A DNA stretch of 64,000 nucleotides from Anaerococcus senegalensis JC48. GTDB lineage: Bacteria > Bacillota > Clostridia > Tissierellales > Peptoniphilaceae. The translations under genes were made by a program, and so were the position numbers. The notes beneath the pieces were generated by a model. The model had not been told where the DNA came from. It saw only the letters and a program-made list of their open reading frames with translations, and searched no databases. The DNA is taken from the NCBI RefSeq assembly GCF_000321005.1, contig NZ_HE578909.1:129213-193212 (forward strand), read 5' to 3'. Positions 25,587 through 33,442 of this stretch are shown here, piece by piece (position 1 is the stretch's first letter; every line of letters starts with the position of its first letter).

Positions 25587-26273
25587 TTAATCATCTCTTC
25601 TATTTCCAAACAAAATCCAAAGTCTTAAAAATTGAAGAGCAGTAGAAATTGTTGCTGCAACATAAGTTAGGGCAGCAGATTTTAACATATCTTTTGCATA
25701 ATCATTTTCAACTCCAATAAGCATACCAGATTCTTTTAAAACTTTTAAAGCTCTTCTTGAAGCATCAAATTCTACAGGAAGTGTAATTATTTGAAAAATT
25801 AATACAAAAGAAAAAAGAAATATTCCAATAGTAATTAATTTTCCCATAGAAAGAAAAATCCCTAACAAAATCATAGGAAAAGATAATTTTGATCCAAGAT
25901 TTACAGCTGGAACTATGTAGGATTTTATTTTTAAAGGAATGTAACCTTCCTTATATTGAATAACGTGTCCACATTCGTGAGCTGCAACAGCTAAAGATGC
26001 AATTGATGTATCAGTCATAGAAGTTTCTGATAAAGCTATTTCTTTACTTACTGGATTAAAATAATCAGATAGAGATCCCCTAACTTTTTTTATTGAAATA
26101 TCGTTATAAGAATTTGTAGACAAAATATATCTTGCCGCATCAAAACCTGTTATAGATTTTTGAGTTTTTATTTTTTTATACTTATCAAACTTTCTTTGAA
26201 TATTAGCTTGAGCAAGACTACTAATAAGAAGTCCAATCAAAACTAAAAAATAAGTTCTGTCGAAATAAAACAT
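25587..26273 (-). CDS. YugP-family membrane zinc metalloprotease
   Basis: 228 residues. The zinc-binding motif AAHECGHVIQ (HExxH, about residue 97) follows the family's ISLSET-like IALSETSMTDTSIASLAVAAHE. Transmembrane segments lie near residues 6-24, 120-140, 145-165 and 200-220. A downstream Glu/Asp in PVEFDASRRAL supplies the third ligand in this family. Physiological substrates are unknown. Single gene, with AAAGGAG before the ATG. Confidence 0.88.
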   Translation of the reverse strand: MFYFDRTYFLVLIGLLISSLAQANIQRKFDKYKKIKTQKSITGFDAARYILSTNSYNDISIKKVRGSLSDYFNPVSKEIALSETSMTDTSIASLAVAAHECGHVIQYKEGYIPLKIKSYIVPAVNLGSKLSFPMILLGIFLSMGKLITIGIFLFSFVLIFQIITLPVEFDASRRALKVLKESGMLIGVENDYAKDMLKSAALTYVAATISTALQFLRLWILFGNRRDD

Positions 26274-26379
26274 AATTTTCTCCTTTTATTTTTTTTCAAT
26301 ATACTATTGGAATTTTTTATTTCAATTGGAAAAAATAAAATACAAGGAAATTAGAAAATTAAAAAATAAATATAATAAA

Positions 26380-26565
26380 GAAAACTCTTTACTACTAAAA
26401 CCAGTTTTCTTCGAAAGCTTTTACGTGATATCGCATTATTTTTTAGAGATAATTCTGACAAATCTAGGCATAATTATCTGCTCGAGGTACGTTGCGCCTT
26501 GTTTAATTTCAAATAATTATAATTTATAGAAATAGACTTTGTCTAAACTGTGAAAATTTAAAAAA
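26380..26565. repeat. decayed partial copy of the long-hairpin element
   Basis: The right part matches the family: GAGATAATTC ... GCATAATTATCTGCTCGAGGTACG, then GACTTTGTCTAAACTGTGA, resembling the CTTTGTCTATGCTCTGA end. No intact left end or duplicated hairpin is seen. A fragment ACCCATCTCGAGCTTGTCGAGAGATCTC at about 26664-26691 is another scrap of the same family, on the opposite strand. Confidence 0.45.
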
Positions 26566-26746
26566 ATTAAGTAAATAAAAAATAAACTCTTGTTAAAAAT
26601 TAAAAAAATAAAAAAGCTAACAAGAAATAAAGAAAACTTTAGCAATTAAATACATAAAAAATGAACCCATCTCGAGCTTGTCGAGAGATCTCTTTATCTA
26701 AATTTACAAAAAATTAATTACAATTCTTGAAAATTTTTGGCAAAAT

Positions 26747-26770
26747 AAAAAGACCTCTCTGGGTCTTTTT
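26747..26770. terminator. bidirectional terminator in the 26.3-26.97 kb gap
   Basis: AAAAAGACC and GGGTCTTTTT pair around a 5-base loop, with T-tracts on both strands. The surrounding gap (26274-26968) holds repeat remnants and AT-rich DNA. I see no credible gene in it beyond an 8-codon ATG frame at 26832. Confidence 0.65.
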
Positions 26771-26968
26771 ATAATATAGAAAAGAATAAGTTAGTCCTAG
26801 TTTTCTATAGGGAAAACTATAAGGAATTAATAATGAAAAACCTAGCTATTTACTAGCTAATATTATTATAGCATGATTTTTGAAAAATGCAAACTTTTTT
26901 TTCTTATTTTTTTATTCTTGATTTTCCAACGTTTTTTATGGTAATTTTCGTTTTCCTAAACTAAGATT

Positions 26969-27634
26969 TTATTTATATCTATCTACTTCTTTTTGAAGTT
27001 TTTCTGCATCCTCGCTATCTCCTAATAAAACCAAGGTGTCATCTTCTTGAATTTTCCAATTTGTATCTGGATTTATTTTCATTTCTCCATCTCTTTTATA
27101 AGCAATTACCATCATCTTATATTTTTTTCTAAAATCTATTTCAGATAAAGTTTTACCAACAATATCATCAAACGCTTTTAGTTCAAGCATAGAATAATTG
27201 TCAGAAAAATGGAAAAATTGTAGAAGATTTGATCCAGCTATACTTCTTGCAAGTTTTTCTCCCATATCAATCTCAGGGAAAATTATTTGATCTGCTCCAA
27301 TTTTTTTCAAAATTCTTGCATGATTTTTGGAAGTTGCTTTGGCTATTATTTTTTTCACTTCATGGTCTTTTGCAAAAAGTGTTGCTGCCATAGAAGCTTC
27401 CAAGCTTTCTCCTGTAGCAATTACAGCCACATCAAAATTTCCCATTCCTAATTCTTCAAGTGCTTTATCATTTGATATATCACATTGAACTGCACTTGTA
27501 ACTTTATCAGAAATATTTTGCACCAAATCATAATCTTTATCCACTGCCATAACTTCCAAACCATCTTCAAAAAGTTTTATTGCTACTCTTTCTCCAAATC
27601 TTCCAAGCCCTAAAATTATTGCACTTTTATCCAT
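26969..27634 (-). CDS. ktrA: KtrA, RCK-domain regulator of potassium uptake
   Basis: 221 residues, full length. The N-terminal RCK-N Rossmann motif GLGRFGERVA, with the acidic residue at the end of beta-2 (VDKD), binds nucleotide. A C-terminal RCK-C domain follows (LSEIDFRKKYKMMVIAYKRDG). It gates the KtrB pore in response to ATP/ADP. It lies 9 nt after ktrB, with a ribosome binding site TAGGAG. Confidence 0.93.
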   Translation of the reverse strand: MDKSAIILGLGRFGERVAIKLFEDGLEVMAVDKDYDLVQNISDKVTSAVQCDISNDKALEELGMGNFDVAVIATGESLEASMAATLFAKDHEVKKIIAKATSKNHARILKKIGADQIIFPEIDMGEKLARSIAGSNLLQFFHFSDNYSMLELKAFDDIVGKTLSEIDFRKKYKMMVIAYKRDGEMKINPDTNWKIQEDDTLVLLGDSEDAEKLQKEVDRYK

Positions 27635-27643
27635 ATTTATCTC

Positions 27644-29011
27644 CTAACCTATACTAATATTTGCTTCTGGATATCTAATATATTTTGTTTTTGATTTAAG
27701 TCCAATCGAATAAGCCATTGTCATTGGACCAATTCTTCCCAAATACATACTTAAAGTTATCAAAATTTTTCCGATTTTTGAAAAATCTCCTGTAATTCCT
27801 CTACTTGCTCCAACTGTTCCGAAGGCTGACGCTACCTCGTAGAAAATGTCTAAAACTTTAAAATTTTCACTCAAAGATAAAATAAATATTACCAAAAATA
27901 TTAATCCCATATATACCATTATAATTGCAAGAGCCTTTCTAATAGTTTTTGAGTCAATATGTTTATTAAAAATTTTAACCTCATCTTCTTGTTTAAAAAT
28001 TGAAATTGTTGATAAAACAAGAACTCCAAAAGTTGTTGTTTTTAATCCTCCGGCAGTTGATCCTGGAGATCCTCCTATAACCATCAAAACTATTAAAAAC
28101 AAAACGCTGGTGTCATGCATTTGATTTAATTTTACAGAGTAAAATCCTGCCGTTCTTGCAGAAACAGATTGAAATGTTGATTGCAATATAGAATTTTTAA
28201 TTCCTTCTTGGTACAAAACTCCACCAGCTTGTCTTTCTATCAAATAAAAGGCAAAACTTCCTATTACAATAAGAAAAGCACTTATTATTAAAACTAATTT
28301 TGAATGGGTAGATAATTTTTTGAAAGATCTTTTCCTAAAAAGTTCTGCTGTAACCATAAAACCAAGTCCACCAATTACTACAAGACTCATCAAAGTTACA
28401 TTTATCAAAGTATCATTTCTGTATGGATAAATCGAATCTCCCAAAATATCAAATCCAGCATTACAAAACGCAGAAATCGAATGGAAAATTGAATACCACC
28501 AACCCTTTCTCATTCCAAAAATCGGAACAAAACGAAGAGATAATAAAAATGCTCCCAAAAATTCTACCAAAAATGTAAAAACTAAAACATACCTAAATAG
28601 TTTCATAATTCTTTTAAGGCTATCAATATTTAATTGTTCTTTTAAAATTTGTCTTGATTTTAAGCCGATTTTTTTTCTCAAAAGTAAGGGAAAAAGTGTC
28701 GCCAAAGTCATTACACCCAATCCTCCGATTTGAATTAAAATTAAAATCAAAAGATGACCATAAGAATTCCAATGCTCTGCCGTATTTACTGTTGTAAGTC
28801 CAGTTACACAAGATGCTGAAGCTGCTACAAACATGGAATCAATTAAATTTGTAGGCTCTCCACTTCTTGTAAAAATTGGTAAAGATAAAATACATCCTCC
28901 AATAATAATCAAAATCGCAAAACCCAAGGTCAAATACAAGGGTGGATTTGATGTGATTTTATCTGATAATTTTTCCAAAAAATTTTGTTTATTTTTGCTA
29001 ATATTTCTCAT
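27644..29011 (-). CDS. ktrB: KtrB, Na+-dependent K+ translocating subunit
   Basis: 455 residues with 8-10 hydrophobic segments. The four P-loop repeats with selectivity Gly are visible: ASCVTGLTTVN, FCNAGFDILG, SARTAGFYSV and FGTVGASRGITGD. With KtrA it forms the Ktr potassium uptake system. First gene of the pair; ribosome binding site AAGGAAGG. Confidence 0.94.
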   Translation of the reverse strand: MRNISKNKQNFLEKLSDKITSNPPLYLTLGFAILIIIGGCILSLPIFTRSGEPTNLIDSMFVAASASCVTGLTTVNTAEHWNSYGHLLILILIQIGGLGVMTLATLFPLLLRKKIGLKSRQILKEQLNIDSLKRIMKLFRYVLVFTFLVEFLGAFLLSLRFVPIFGMRKGWWYSIFHSISAFCNAGFDILGDSIYPYRNDTLINVTLMSLVVIGGLGFMVTAELFRKRSFKKLSTHSKLVLIISAFLIVIGSFAFYLIERQAGGVLYQEGIKNSILQSTFQSVSARTAGFYSVKLNQMHDTSVLFLIVLMVIGGSPGSTAGGLKTTTFGVLVLSTISIFKQEDEVKIFNKHIDSKTIRKALAIIMVYMGLIFLVIFILSLSENFKVLDIFYEVASAFGTVGASRGITGDFSKIGKILITLSMYLGRIGPMTMAYSIGLKSKTKYIRYPEANISIG

Positions 29012-29181
29012 TTTCCTTCCTTAAATAATAAAAAATAAATTATATCCTATTTCTAGGCTATCTCATCTAATTTTATACCCTAGATTATAAATGTCAACTC
29101 AAATACAAAGACTTTACAAAGAATTTATTTTTCTTTTTTTTATGTTTTTGGGTATAATTTTAGTAAAGAAATGGAGTTTTT

Positions 29182-29682
29182 ATGAAAAAATATTATTTTA
29201 AAGAAAAATTTTTTAAACTTACAGATAAGTATCCGATTTTGGATGAAAACGGAAATGAAGCCTATTATTTTGACCAAGATTTTAAATTTGTAGGCTACAA
29301 GGCAAAATTAAAAGATATGGATGGAAATATTTTGTTTGATATCTCCAAAAAAGTATTTTCTTTTCTACAAACTTATTATGTTGATTTTTATGATGAAAGC
29401 CATATGGAAATAAATCAGAAATTGTCTTTTTTAAAAAGAAAAGTCAGTGCTTTTTACCAAGGAAAGGAATTGACTTTAAAGGGCAACTATCTTGATCATG
29501 ATTTTGAAGTTTACTTTAAAAATAATTTAATCGCCGAAATGAACAATAAGTTTTTTACTTTTACCGACCAATATGAGCTTACAGTTTATGATGAATCTTT
29601 AAGCCTTGTTCTTATAGCCTTATGTCTTTGCATAAATGAAATGAAAAATAGAGATGATGCTGCAGCTAACGCTTCAAATTAA
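29182..29682 (+). CDS. LURP-one-related (tubby-like C2 fold) protein
   Basis: 166 residues with the pattern of the LOR/YxjI family: short N-terminal YYFKEKFFKLTDKYPILDENG, repeated strands ending VGYKAKLKDMDGNILFDI, FSFLQTYYVDFYDE, and a C-terminal helix (SLVLIALCLCINEM). These proteins form a 12-stranded barrel around a helix; their role in bacteria is poorly known. Its own promoter region lies at about 29130-29165. The 3' end is close to the Mn riboswitch promoter but not part of that unit. Confidence 0.8.
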   Translation: MKKYYFKEKFFKLTDKYPILDENGNEAYYFDQDFKFVGYKAKLKDMDGNILFDISKKVFSFLQTYYVDFYDESHMEINQKLSFLKRKVSAFYQGKELTLKGNYLDHDFEVYFKNNLIAEMNNKFFTFTDQYELTVYDESLSLVLIALCLCINEMKNRDDAAANASN

Positions 29683-29684
29683 TA

Positions 29685-29712
29685 TTGATTTTTCCTATAT
29701 TTGATATATAAT
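29685..29712 (+). promoter_or_regulatory. promoter of the riboswitch-ATPase transcript
   Basis: TTGATT (29685-29690) and TATAAT (29707-29712), 16 bp apart, place transcription start near 29719, immediately before the aptamer. Confidence 0.75.
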
Positions 29713-29720
29713 TATATCAA

Positions 29721-29820
29721 CAAGAGGGAGTAGCTTAATTATTCAATCGTCATTACGGTTTTACCCGGTTGAATAAACCATCTGGTAGCAAGACTTTTGG
29801 CGATTTGTCAGAAGTCTTTT
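29721..29820 (+). promoter_or_regulatory. yybP-ykoY (Mn2+) riboswitch with terminator expression platform
   Basis: Aptamer 29721-29799: the L1 strand GGGAGTAGC and the distal partner GGTAGCAAGAC are the family hallmarks, joined by helices TTCAATC ... GGTTGAA and ACC-atc-TGGT. P1 forms from CAAGAG (29721) with CTTTTG (29794). The 3' P1 strand is also the start of a terminator: AAGACTT (29790) pairs with AAGTCTT (29812), followed by TTTTCTTTTG. Ligand-stabilised P1 would therefore prevent termination, an on-switch for the downstream exporter-type ATPase. Known family ligand: Mn2+. Confidence 0.92.
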
Positions 29821-29852
29821 CTTTTGTAATGAAAAATTTTAAGGAGGTAGGA

Positions 29853-32531
29853 ATGGACTATTTAGGTCAAAAAAATGATCTTGTAAAAAAACTTGACTCT
29901 GATAGTGCGAGAGGCTTATCAAAAGATCTTGCAGCTAAACGTCTTGAAGAAAACGGCCCAAATAAAATTGAATCCAAGAAGAAAAAATCTCTTGGCAAAA
30001 AAATCGCCGAACAAATTATTGACCCTATGGTAATTTTGTTGATAGTTGCATCAATCGTATCAGCCTTTACTGGAGATACTGTTGAGTGTTTTATAATTAT
30101 TGCCATTGTTATTATTAATGCTATCATGTCAATTATTCAAGAAGGAAGGGCTGAAGATTCTGTTGAGGCCTTACAAAAAATGTCATCACCCGAGGCAAGT
30201 GTAATTCGTGATGGTAAAAAAATAAAAGTTAAGGCTGAAGAATTAGTTGTTGGTGATATTGTTGTAATTGAAACTGGAGATATCGTTCCGGCTGATATGC
30301 GTTTATTGGAATCATCAAATTTAAAAATCGATGAATCTTCTCTTACAGGAGAGTCTGTTGCAGCAGAAAAAAATTCTGAGGCAGTTTATGACAGCGAGGT
30401 AGGAATTGGTGATAGGGAAAATTTTGCTTTTTCATCAACAATAGTAACTTACGGACACGGAAAAGGAATTGTAACTCAAACTGGATCTGATTCAGAAATG
30501 GGAAAAATCGCATCAAGTCTTCACCAAGTTGAAGATAAGGATACACCTTTACAAAAACAATTAAATAAATTATCAAAACTTTTAGCAATTCTTGTAGTTG
30601 TCGTTTGTATAATTGTATTTGTTGTTGGATATTTTAGAACTGGCGATTCCCTATTAGAAAATTTAATGGTTGCAGTTTCTCTTGCAGTTGCAGCAATTCC
30701 TGAAGGACTTACAGCAGTTGTAACAATTGTTTTATCAATCGGAATGAACAGAATGGCTGATAGAAAAGCCATTGTAAAATCCCTAGTTTCTGTAGAAACA
30801 CTAGGTGCAACAACCGCAATTTGTTCAGATAAAACTGGAACTTTAACTCAAAACGAGATGACCATTACAAAAGTTTGGACAAATGAAAAAGAATATGAAG
30901 TTGAAGGAAGTGGATACGAACCAAAAGGTCACATAAAACTTGACGATAAAAAGATAGAAGAAGAAGAAAACATCAATCTTTTGATGAAAATTTCAACTTT
31001 GTGTAATGACGCTGACCTAACAAGAGAAGGCGACCAATATAAAATTATTGGAGATCCAACAGAAGGAGCCATGCTTACATTTTCTGAAAAATGGGGAATA
31101 GTTCAAGAAGATTTGGAAGAAAAACATCCAAGACTTGAAGAAATTCCTTTTGATTCTGACAGAAAAATGATGACAACCTTCCACAACATTGAAGAAAATT
31201 ATAAATCAATGACAAAGGGAGCTCCTGATATAATTATTTCAAATTCTTCAAAAATTTTATTGAATGGTGAAATTGTAGATTTCACTGAAGATTTAAAGAA
31301 AAAGGCAATGGATGAAAATAAAAATCTTGCCAAACAAGCTCTTCGTGTAATGGCTTATGCCTTTAGAGAATTTGATTCAATAAAAAATGAAGAATTGACA
31401 AGCGAAAATATAGAAAAAGACATGGTCTTTGTTGGATTAACCGGAATGATAGATCCTCCAAGACCAGAAGCAAAAAAAGCAGTAGCAGAATGTCACTCAT
31501 CAGGAATTGATGTTGTTATGATTACTGGAGATTATTTAGAAACAGCCTTCGCAATTGCAAGAGATTTGGGAATTGCAGATTCCAAAGACCAAGCAATTGA
31601 AGGAAAAGAATTAAATAATATGACAGATGTTGAAATTAGAAAAATTGCCAGAGAAAAAAGAGTTTTTGCAAGAGTATCTCCGCAAAATAAAGTTCAACTT
31701 GTAAATGCCCTCCAAGAAAATGGCGAAATAGTTGCCATGACAGGAGATGGAGTAAATGATGCTCCAGCAATTAAAAATGCTGATATAGGAATTTCAATGG
31801 GAATTACAGGAACTGACGTTGCCAAAGATACTGCAAATATGATTTTGGTTGACGATAATTTTGCTACAATTGTAAATGCAGTCGAAGAAGGAAGAATAAT
31901 TTTCTCAAATATTAGAAAATTTGTTTCATTCTTACTTTCATGTAACATAGCAGAAGTTTTGATTGTATTTTTGTCAATTTTATTTGGCCTACCTTCTCCA
32001 CTTACACCTATTCAACTACTCTGGTTAAATCTAATAACAGATGCTTTCCCAGCACTAGCCCTTGGAGTTGAGCCTGGAGAAAAAGATATAATGGAAAGAG
32101 ATCCAAGAGATCCAAAAGAATCAATAATTTCTGGAAATTTAAGAAATTCACTAATAGTTCAATCAATAGCAATTACTGTAGCAGTTTTAGCTTCCTATAT
32201 AATAGGACTAAAATGGATTTTCCCAGGAAATATTGAAGGAGCTCACACAATGGTTTTTGCAACCTTAATTACAAGTGAGCTTTTGAGAGCATTTTCTGTA
32301 AGAAGTACAAAATATACCTTAAAAGAATTGGGAATTGGATCAAACAAACAATTAATAAAAGCAAATCTCTTATCATTTGCCCTACTTTTATTAGTAATGT
32401 ATGTAGGACCATTAAGAAATTTATTTGAATTAGAATTAATCACTTGGCAATGGTTAGTAATTTTAGCGCTTGCCTTTATCCCATTAATTCTTGGAGAAGT
32501 TCACAAAATTAGCGTGAAAAAAAATAAATAA
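29853..32531 (+). CDS. P-type Ca2+/Mn2+-transporting ATPase
   Basis: 892 residues. TGES in the actuator domain, phosphorylation motif CSDKTGTLT, MTGDGVNDAPA hinge, and SERCA/PMR1-like PEGLTAVV in TM4 with NLITDAFPALALG in TM6 place it with type IIA calcium-type pumps. Ten transmembrane helices are expected. The Mn2+ riboswitch upstream argues that Mn2+ efflux is its main job (inference from known yybP-ykoY regulons). Start chosen at 29853, preceded by AAGGAGGTAGG. The frame stays open to 29769, but those codons lie within the riboswitch. Confidence 0.95.
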   Translation: MDYLGQKNDLVKKLDSDSARGLSKDLAAKRLEENGPNKIESKKKKSLGKKIAEQIIDPMVILLIVASIVSAFTGDTVECFIIIAIVIINAIMSIIQEGRAEDSVEALQKMSSPEASVIRDGKKIKVKAEELVVGDIVVIETGDIVPADMRLLESSNLKIDESSLTGESVAAEKNSEAVYDSEVGIGDRENFAFSSTIVTYGHGKGIVTQTGSDSEMGKIASSLHQVEDKDTPLQKQLNKLSKLLAILVVVVCIIVFVVGYFRTGDSLLENLMVAVSLAVAAIPEGLTAVVTIVLSIGMNRMADRKAIVKSLVSVETLGATTAICSDKTGTLTQNEMTITKVWTNEKEYEVEGSGYEPKGHIKLDDKKIEEEENINLLMKISTLCNDADLTREGDQYKIIGDPTEGAMLTFSEKWGIVQEDLEEKHPRLEEIPFDSDRKMMTTFHNIEENYKSMTKGAPDIIISNSSKILLNGEIVDFTEDLKKKAMDENKNLAKQALRVMAYAFREFDSIKNEELTSENIEKDMVFVGLTGMIDPPRPEAKKAVAECHSSGIDVVMITGDYLETAFAIARDLGIADSKDQAIEGKELNNMTDVEIRKIAREKRVFARVSPQNKVQLVNALQENGEIVAMTGDGVNDAPAIKNADIGISMGITGTDVAKDTANMILVDDNFATIVNAVEEGRIIFSNIRKFVSFLLSCNIAEVLIVFLSILFGLPSPLTPIQLLWLNLITDAFPALALGVEPGEKDIMERDPRDPKESIISGNLRNSLIVQSIAITVAVLASYIIGLKWIFPGNIEGAHTMVFATLITSELLRAFSVRSTKYTLKELGIGSNKQLIKANLLSFALLLLVMYVGPLRNLFELELITWQWLVILALAFIPLILGEVHKISVKKNK

Positions 32532-32538
32532 TTTTAAA

Positions 32539-32563
32539 AAAGCAAGAGTTTTAATTCTTGCTT
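32539..32563 (+). terminator. terminator of the P-type ATPase gene
   Basis: AAAGCAAGA pairs with TCTTGCTTT, followed by a T-tract. The 3' part TTGCTT doubles as the -35 of the adjacent small RNA promoter. Confidence 0.85.
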
Positions 32564-32585
32564 TTTTTTGGTTAATTAGTATAAT
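32558..32585 (+). promoter_or_regulatory. promoter of antitoxin-like small RNA A
   Basis: TTGCTT (32558-32563) and TATAAT (32580-32585), 16 bp apart. The -35 lies inside the preceding terminator stem. The same arrangement recurs for small RNA C. Confidence 0.7.
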
Positions 32586-32591
32586 GTAGTT

Positions 32592-32657
32592 ACTAAGAGA
32601 TATGAAAGTATACAACCAATCAAAAAAAAGCAGGAGCGGCAACTCCTGCTTTTTTTG
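32592..32657 (+). ncRNA. Fst-type antisense antitoxin RNA (RNA II-like)
   Basis: A predicted 65-nt transcript ends at a bidirectional terminator (AGCAGGAG/CTCCTGCT, 32629-32650). It holds two short stretches that recur as direct repeats in the toxin gene region: ACTAAGAGATATGAA (32592-32606) against ACTAGAGATACGAA (32732-32745), and ACAACCAATCA (32612-32622) against CAAACCAATCA (32746-32756). Because the toxin is read from the other strand, these give complementarity to the toxin mRNA at its early codons and start. The RNAs also overlap at their shared terminator. This is the layout of the par/Fst system. No ORF is present. Confidence 0.75.
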
Positions 32658-32658
32658 C

Positions 32659-32757
32659 CTAATTATCGTCAATATATCTATCTAAAAATTTGCAAATATA
32701 GTGGCAAATTATACCTGCTAAGATAGAAATTACTAGAGATACGAACAAACCAATCAC
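32659..32757 (-). CDS. Fst-like type I toxin peptide
   Basis: A 32-codon frame from GTG (or 29 codons from TTG at 32748, better spaced, 8 nt, from AGGGGG). The peptide is one hydrophobic helix, FVSLVISILAGIICHYI, followed by CKFLDRYIDDN, a charged tail. This matches the Fst family plan (SLVIxPIxxG helix, then LDEEDD-type tail). Such peptides insert in the membrane and halt growth when the antitoxin RNA is lost. The mRNA 5' region has a stem (CCTAA-CTG ... CAG-TTAGG, 32763-32783) that covers the ribosome binding site, as in Fst. It is too short for ordinary gene callers. Confidence 0.72.
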   Translation of the reverse strand: MIGLFVSLVISILAGIICHYICKFLDRYIDDN

Positions 32758-32797
32758 CCCCTAACTGTTACCAGTTTAGGTTGACGATAACAAAAAT

Positions 32798-32806
32798 ATT
32801 ATATCA
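32798..32806 (-). promoter_or_regulatory. extended -10 promoter of the toxin mRNA
   Basis: TGATATAAT on the minus strand is an extended -10 (TGnTATAAT). The -35 is weak (AACTGA, 16 bp upstream). Transcription would start near 32790, leaving a leader of about 35-40 nt. Confidence 0.55.
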
Positions 32807-32843
32807 TAATTTTTATTTCTCAGTTTTAGCATAAAAATTTTCA

Positions 32844-32937
32844 TTGATTTTTTATTTTAAATAAGTATATTGTTTTCGAGTAAAAGAATATAGATTCATG
32901 GAATCAAAAAAGCAGGATGACAAATCTTGCTTTTTTT
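32844..32937 (+). ncRNA. antitoxin-like small RNA B without adjacent toxin
   Basis: TTGATT (32844) and TATATT (32866), 16 bp apart, would start a transcript near 32878 of about 60 nt. It ends at AAGCAGGATGACAAATCTTGCTTTTTTT. Its last part, GGAATCAAAAAAGCAGGA, matches small RNA A. No toxin frame lies on the opposite strand between it and small RNA C. Confidence 0.5.
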
Positions 32938-33027
32938 CTTATGTCTTAGTATAATGAAAATGACTAAAGGAACATATAGTTCATTGTAAGACTAAAAAAG
33001 CAGGAGGGCCAACTCCTGCTTTTTTTG
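32927..33027 (+). ncRNA. antitoxin-like small RNA C with a decayed partner
   Basis: TTGCTT (32927-32932) and TATAAT (32950-32955), 17 bp apart, drive a transcript of about 65 nt from near 32962 to the bidirectional terminator AGCAGGAG ... CTCCTGCT (32999-33020). On the other strand an extended -10 TGATACAAT near 33081-33089 points back into this terminator, like the toxin gene at 32659. The intervening DNA has lost any toxin-like frame, although a partial direct repeat (TCATTG ... TAAGA) remains. Confidence 0.5.
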
Positions 33028-33108
33028 ACTAGTTTCACATTTGTCATTGACATCTAAGATTTACAAATAAAATGAACTATTGTATCATAACAAATTAGAG
33101 GTAGATTT

Positions 33109-33397
33109 ATGAGAAAAAAAGAAAAACAAAAATATTTTATGGAAAAACTTCACCAAATTTACAATGATAAAAATTTAAATTTAACTGAAACTTGTAGGAA
33201 AAAAAATTTTAGACCAATATAAAGAATTATCAAATAATAAGACAAATATAAACTATGCCTCATATAAGCTCTATCCGTATTTAAGAGATGCCCTTTATGA
33301 CAATAAGGACTCCGAACTTTTAAGTGATTTTATGAAAATAATTTTAAAATACAGATGGAAGGCATATTTTGCAATGATTTTACCTACAAGATTTTAA
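33109..33397 (+). pseudogene. frameshifted small protein, bacteriocin-immunity-like
   Basis: ATG 33109 with TAGAGGTAGATTT upstream opens 37 codons (MRKKEKQKYFMEKLHQIYND ...) and stops. Removing one A from the run of eight A at 33199-33206 joins it to a frame continuing ILDQYKELSNNKTNINYASY ... LKYRWKAYFAMILPTRF, stop at 33397, giving about 95 residues. The predicted four-helix pattern, length, IYND opening and terminal YRxxAY resemble the enterocin A immunity family. That assignment is tentative. No bacteriocin gene is visible beside it. The shift may be mutation, slippage control or sequencing error. Confidence 0.5.
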
Positions 33398-33407
33398 TTT
33401 CAAAAAA

Positions 33408-33432
33408 GCAGGATGAAAATTTCCTGCTTTTT
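33408..33432. terminator. terminator between the 33109 gene and chrA
   Basis: AAAGCAGGA ... TCCTGCTTT stem with A and T tracts on both sides, suitable for both converging units. It is a relative of the AGCAGGA terminators of small RNAs A-C. Confidence 0.75.
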
Positions 33433-33442
33433 AGATACAATT

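Noticed and set aside
26326..26529. 67-codon ORF on the plus strand
   Set aside because: It runs through a decayed intergenic repeat, has no ribosome binding site and no recognisable protein pattern.
26832..26858. Eight-codon frame with an AGGAA sequence upstream (MKNLAIY)
   Set aside because: It could be a leader peptide, but no downstream regulated gene or attenuator follows on the plus strand; too little support.
29769..29852. 28-codon N-terminal extension of the P-type ATPase
   Set aside because: These codons are the 3' half and terminator of the Mn2+ riboswitch; a strong ribosome binding site precedes the ATG at 29853.
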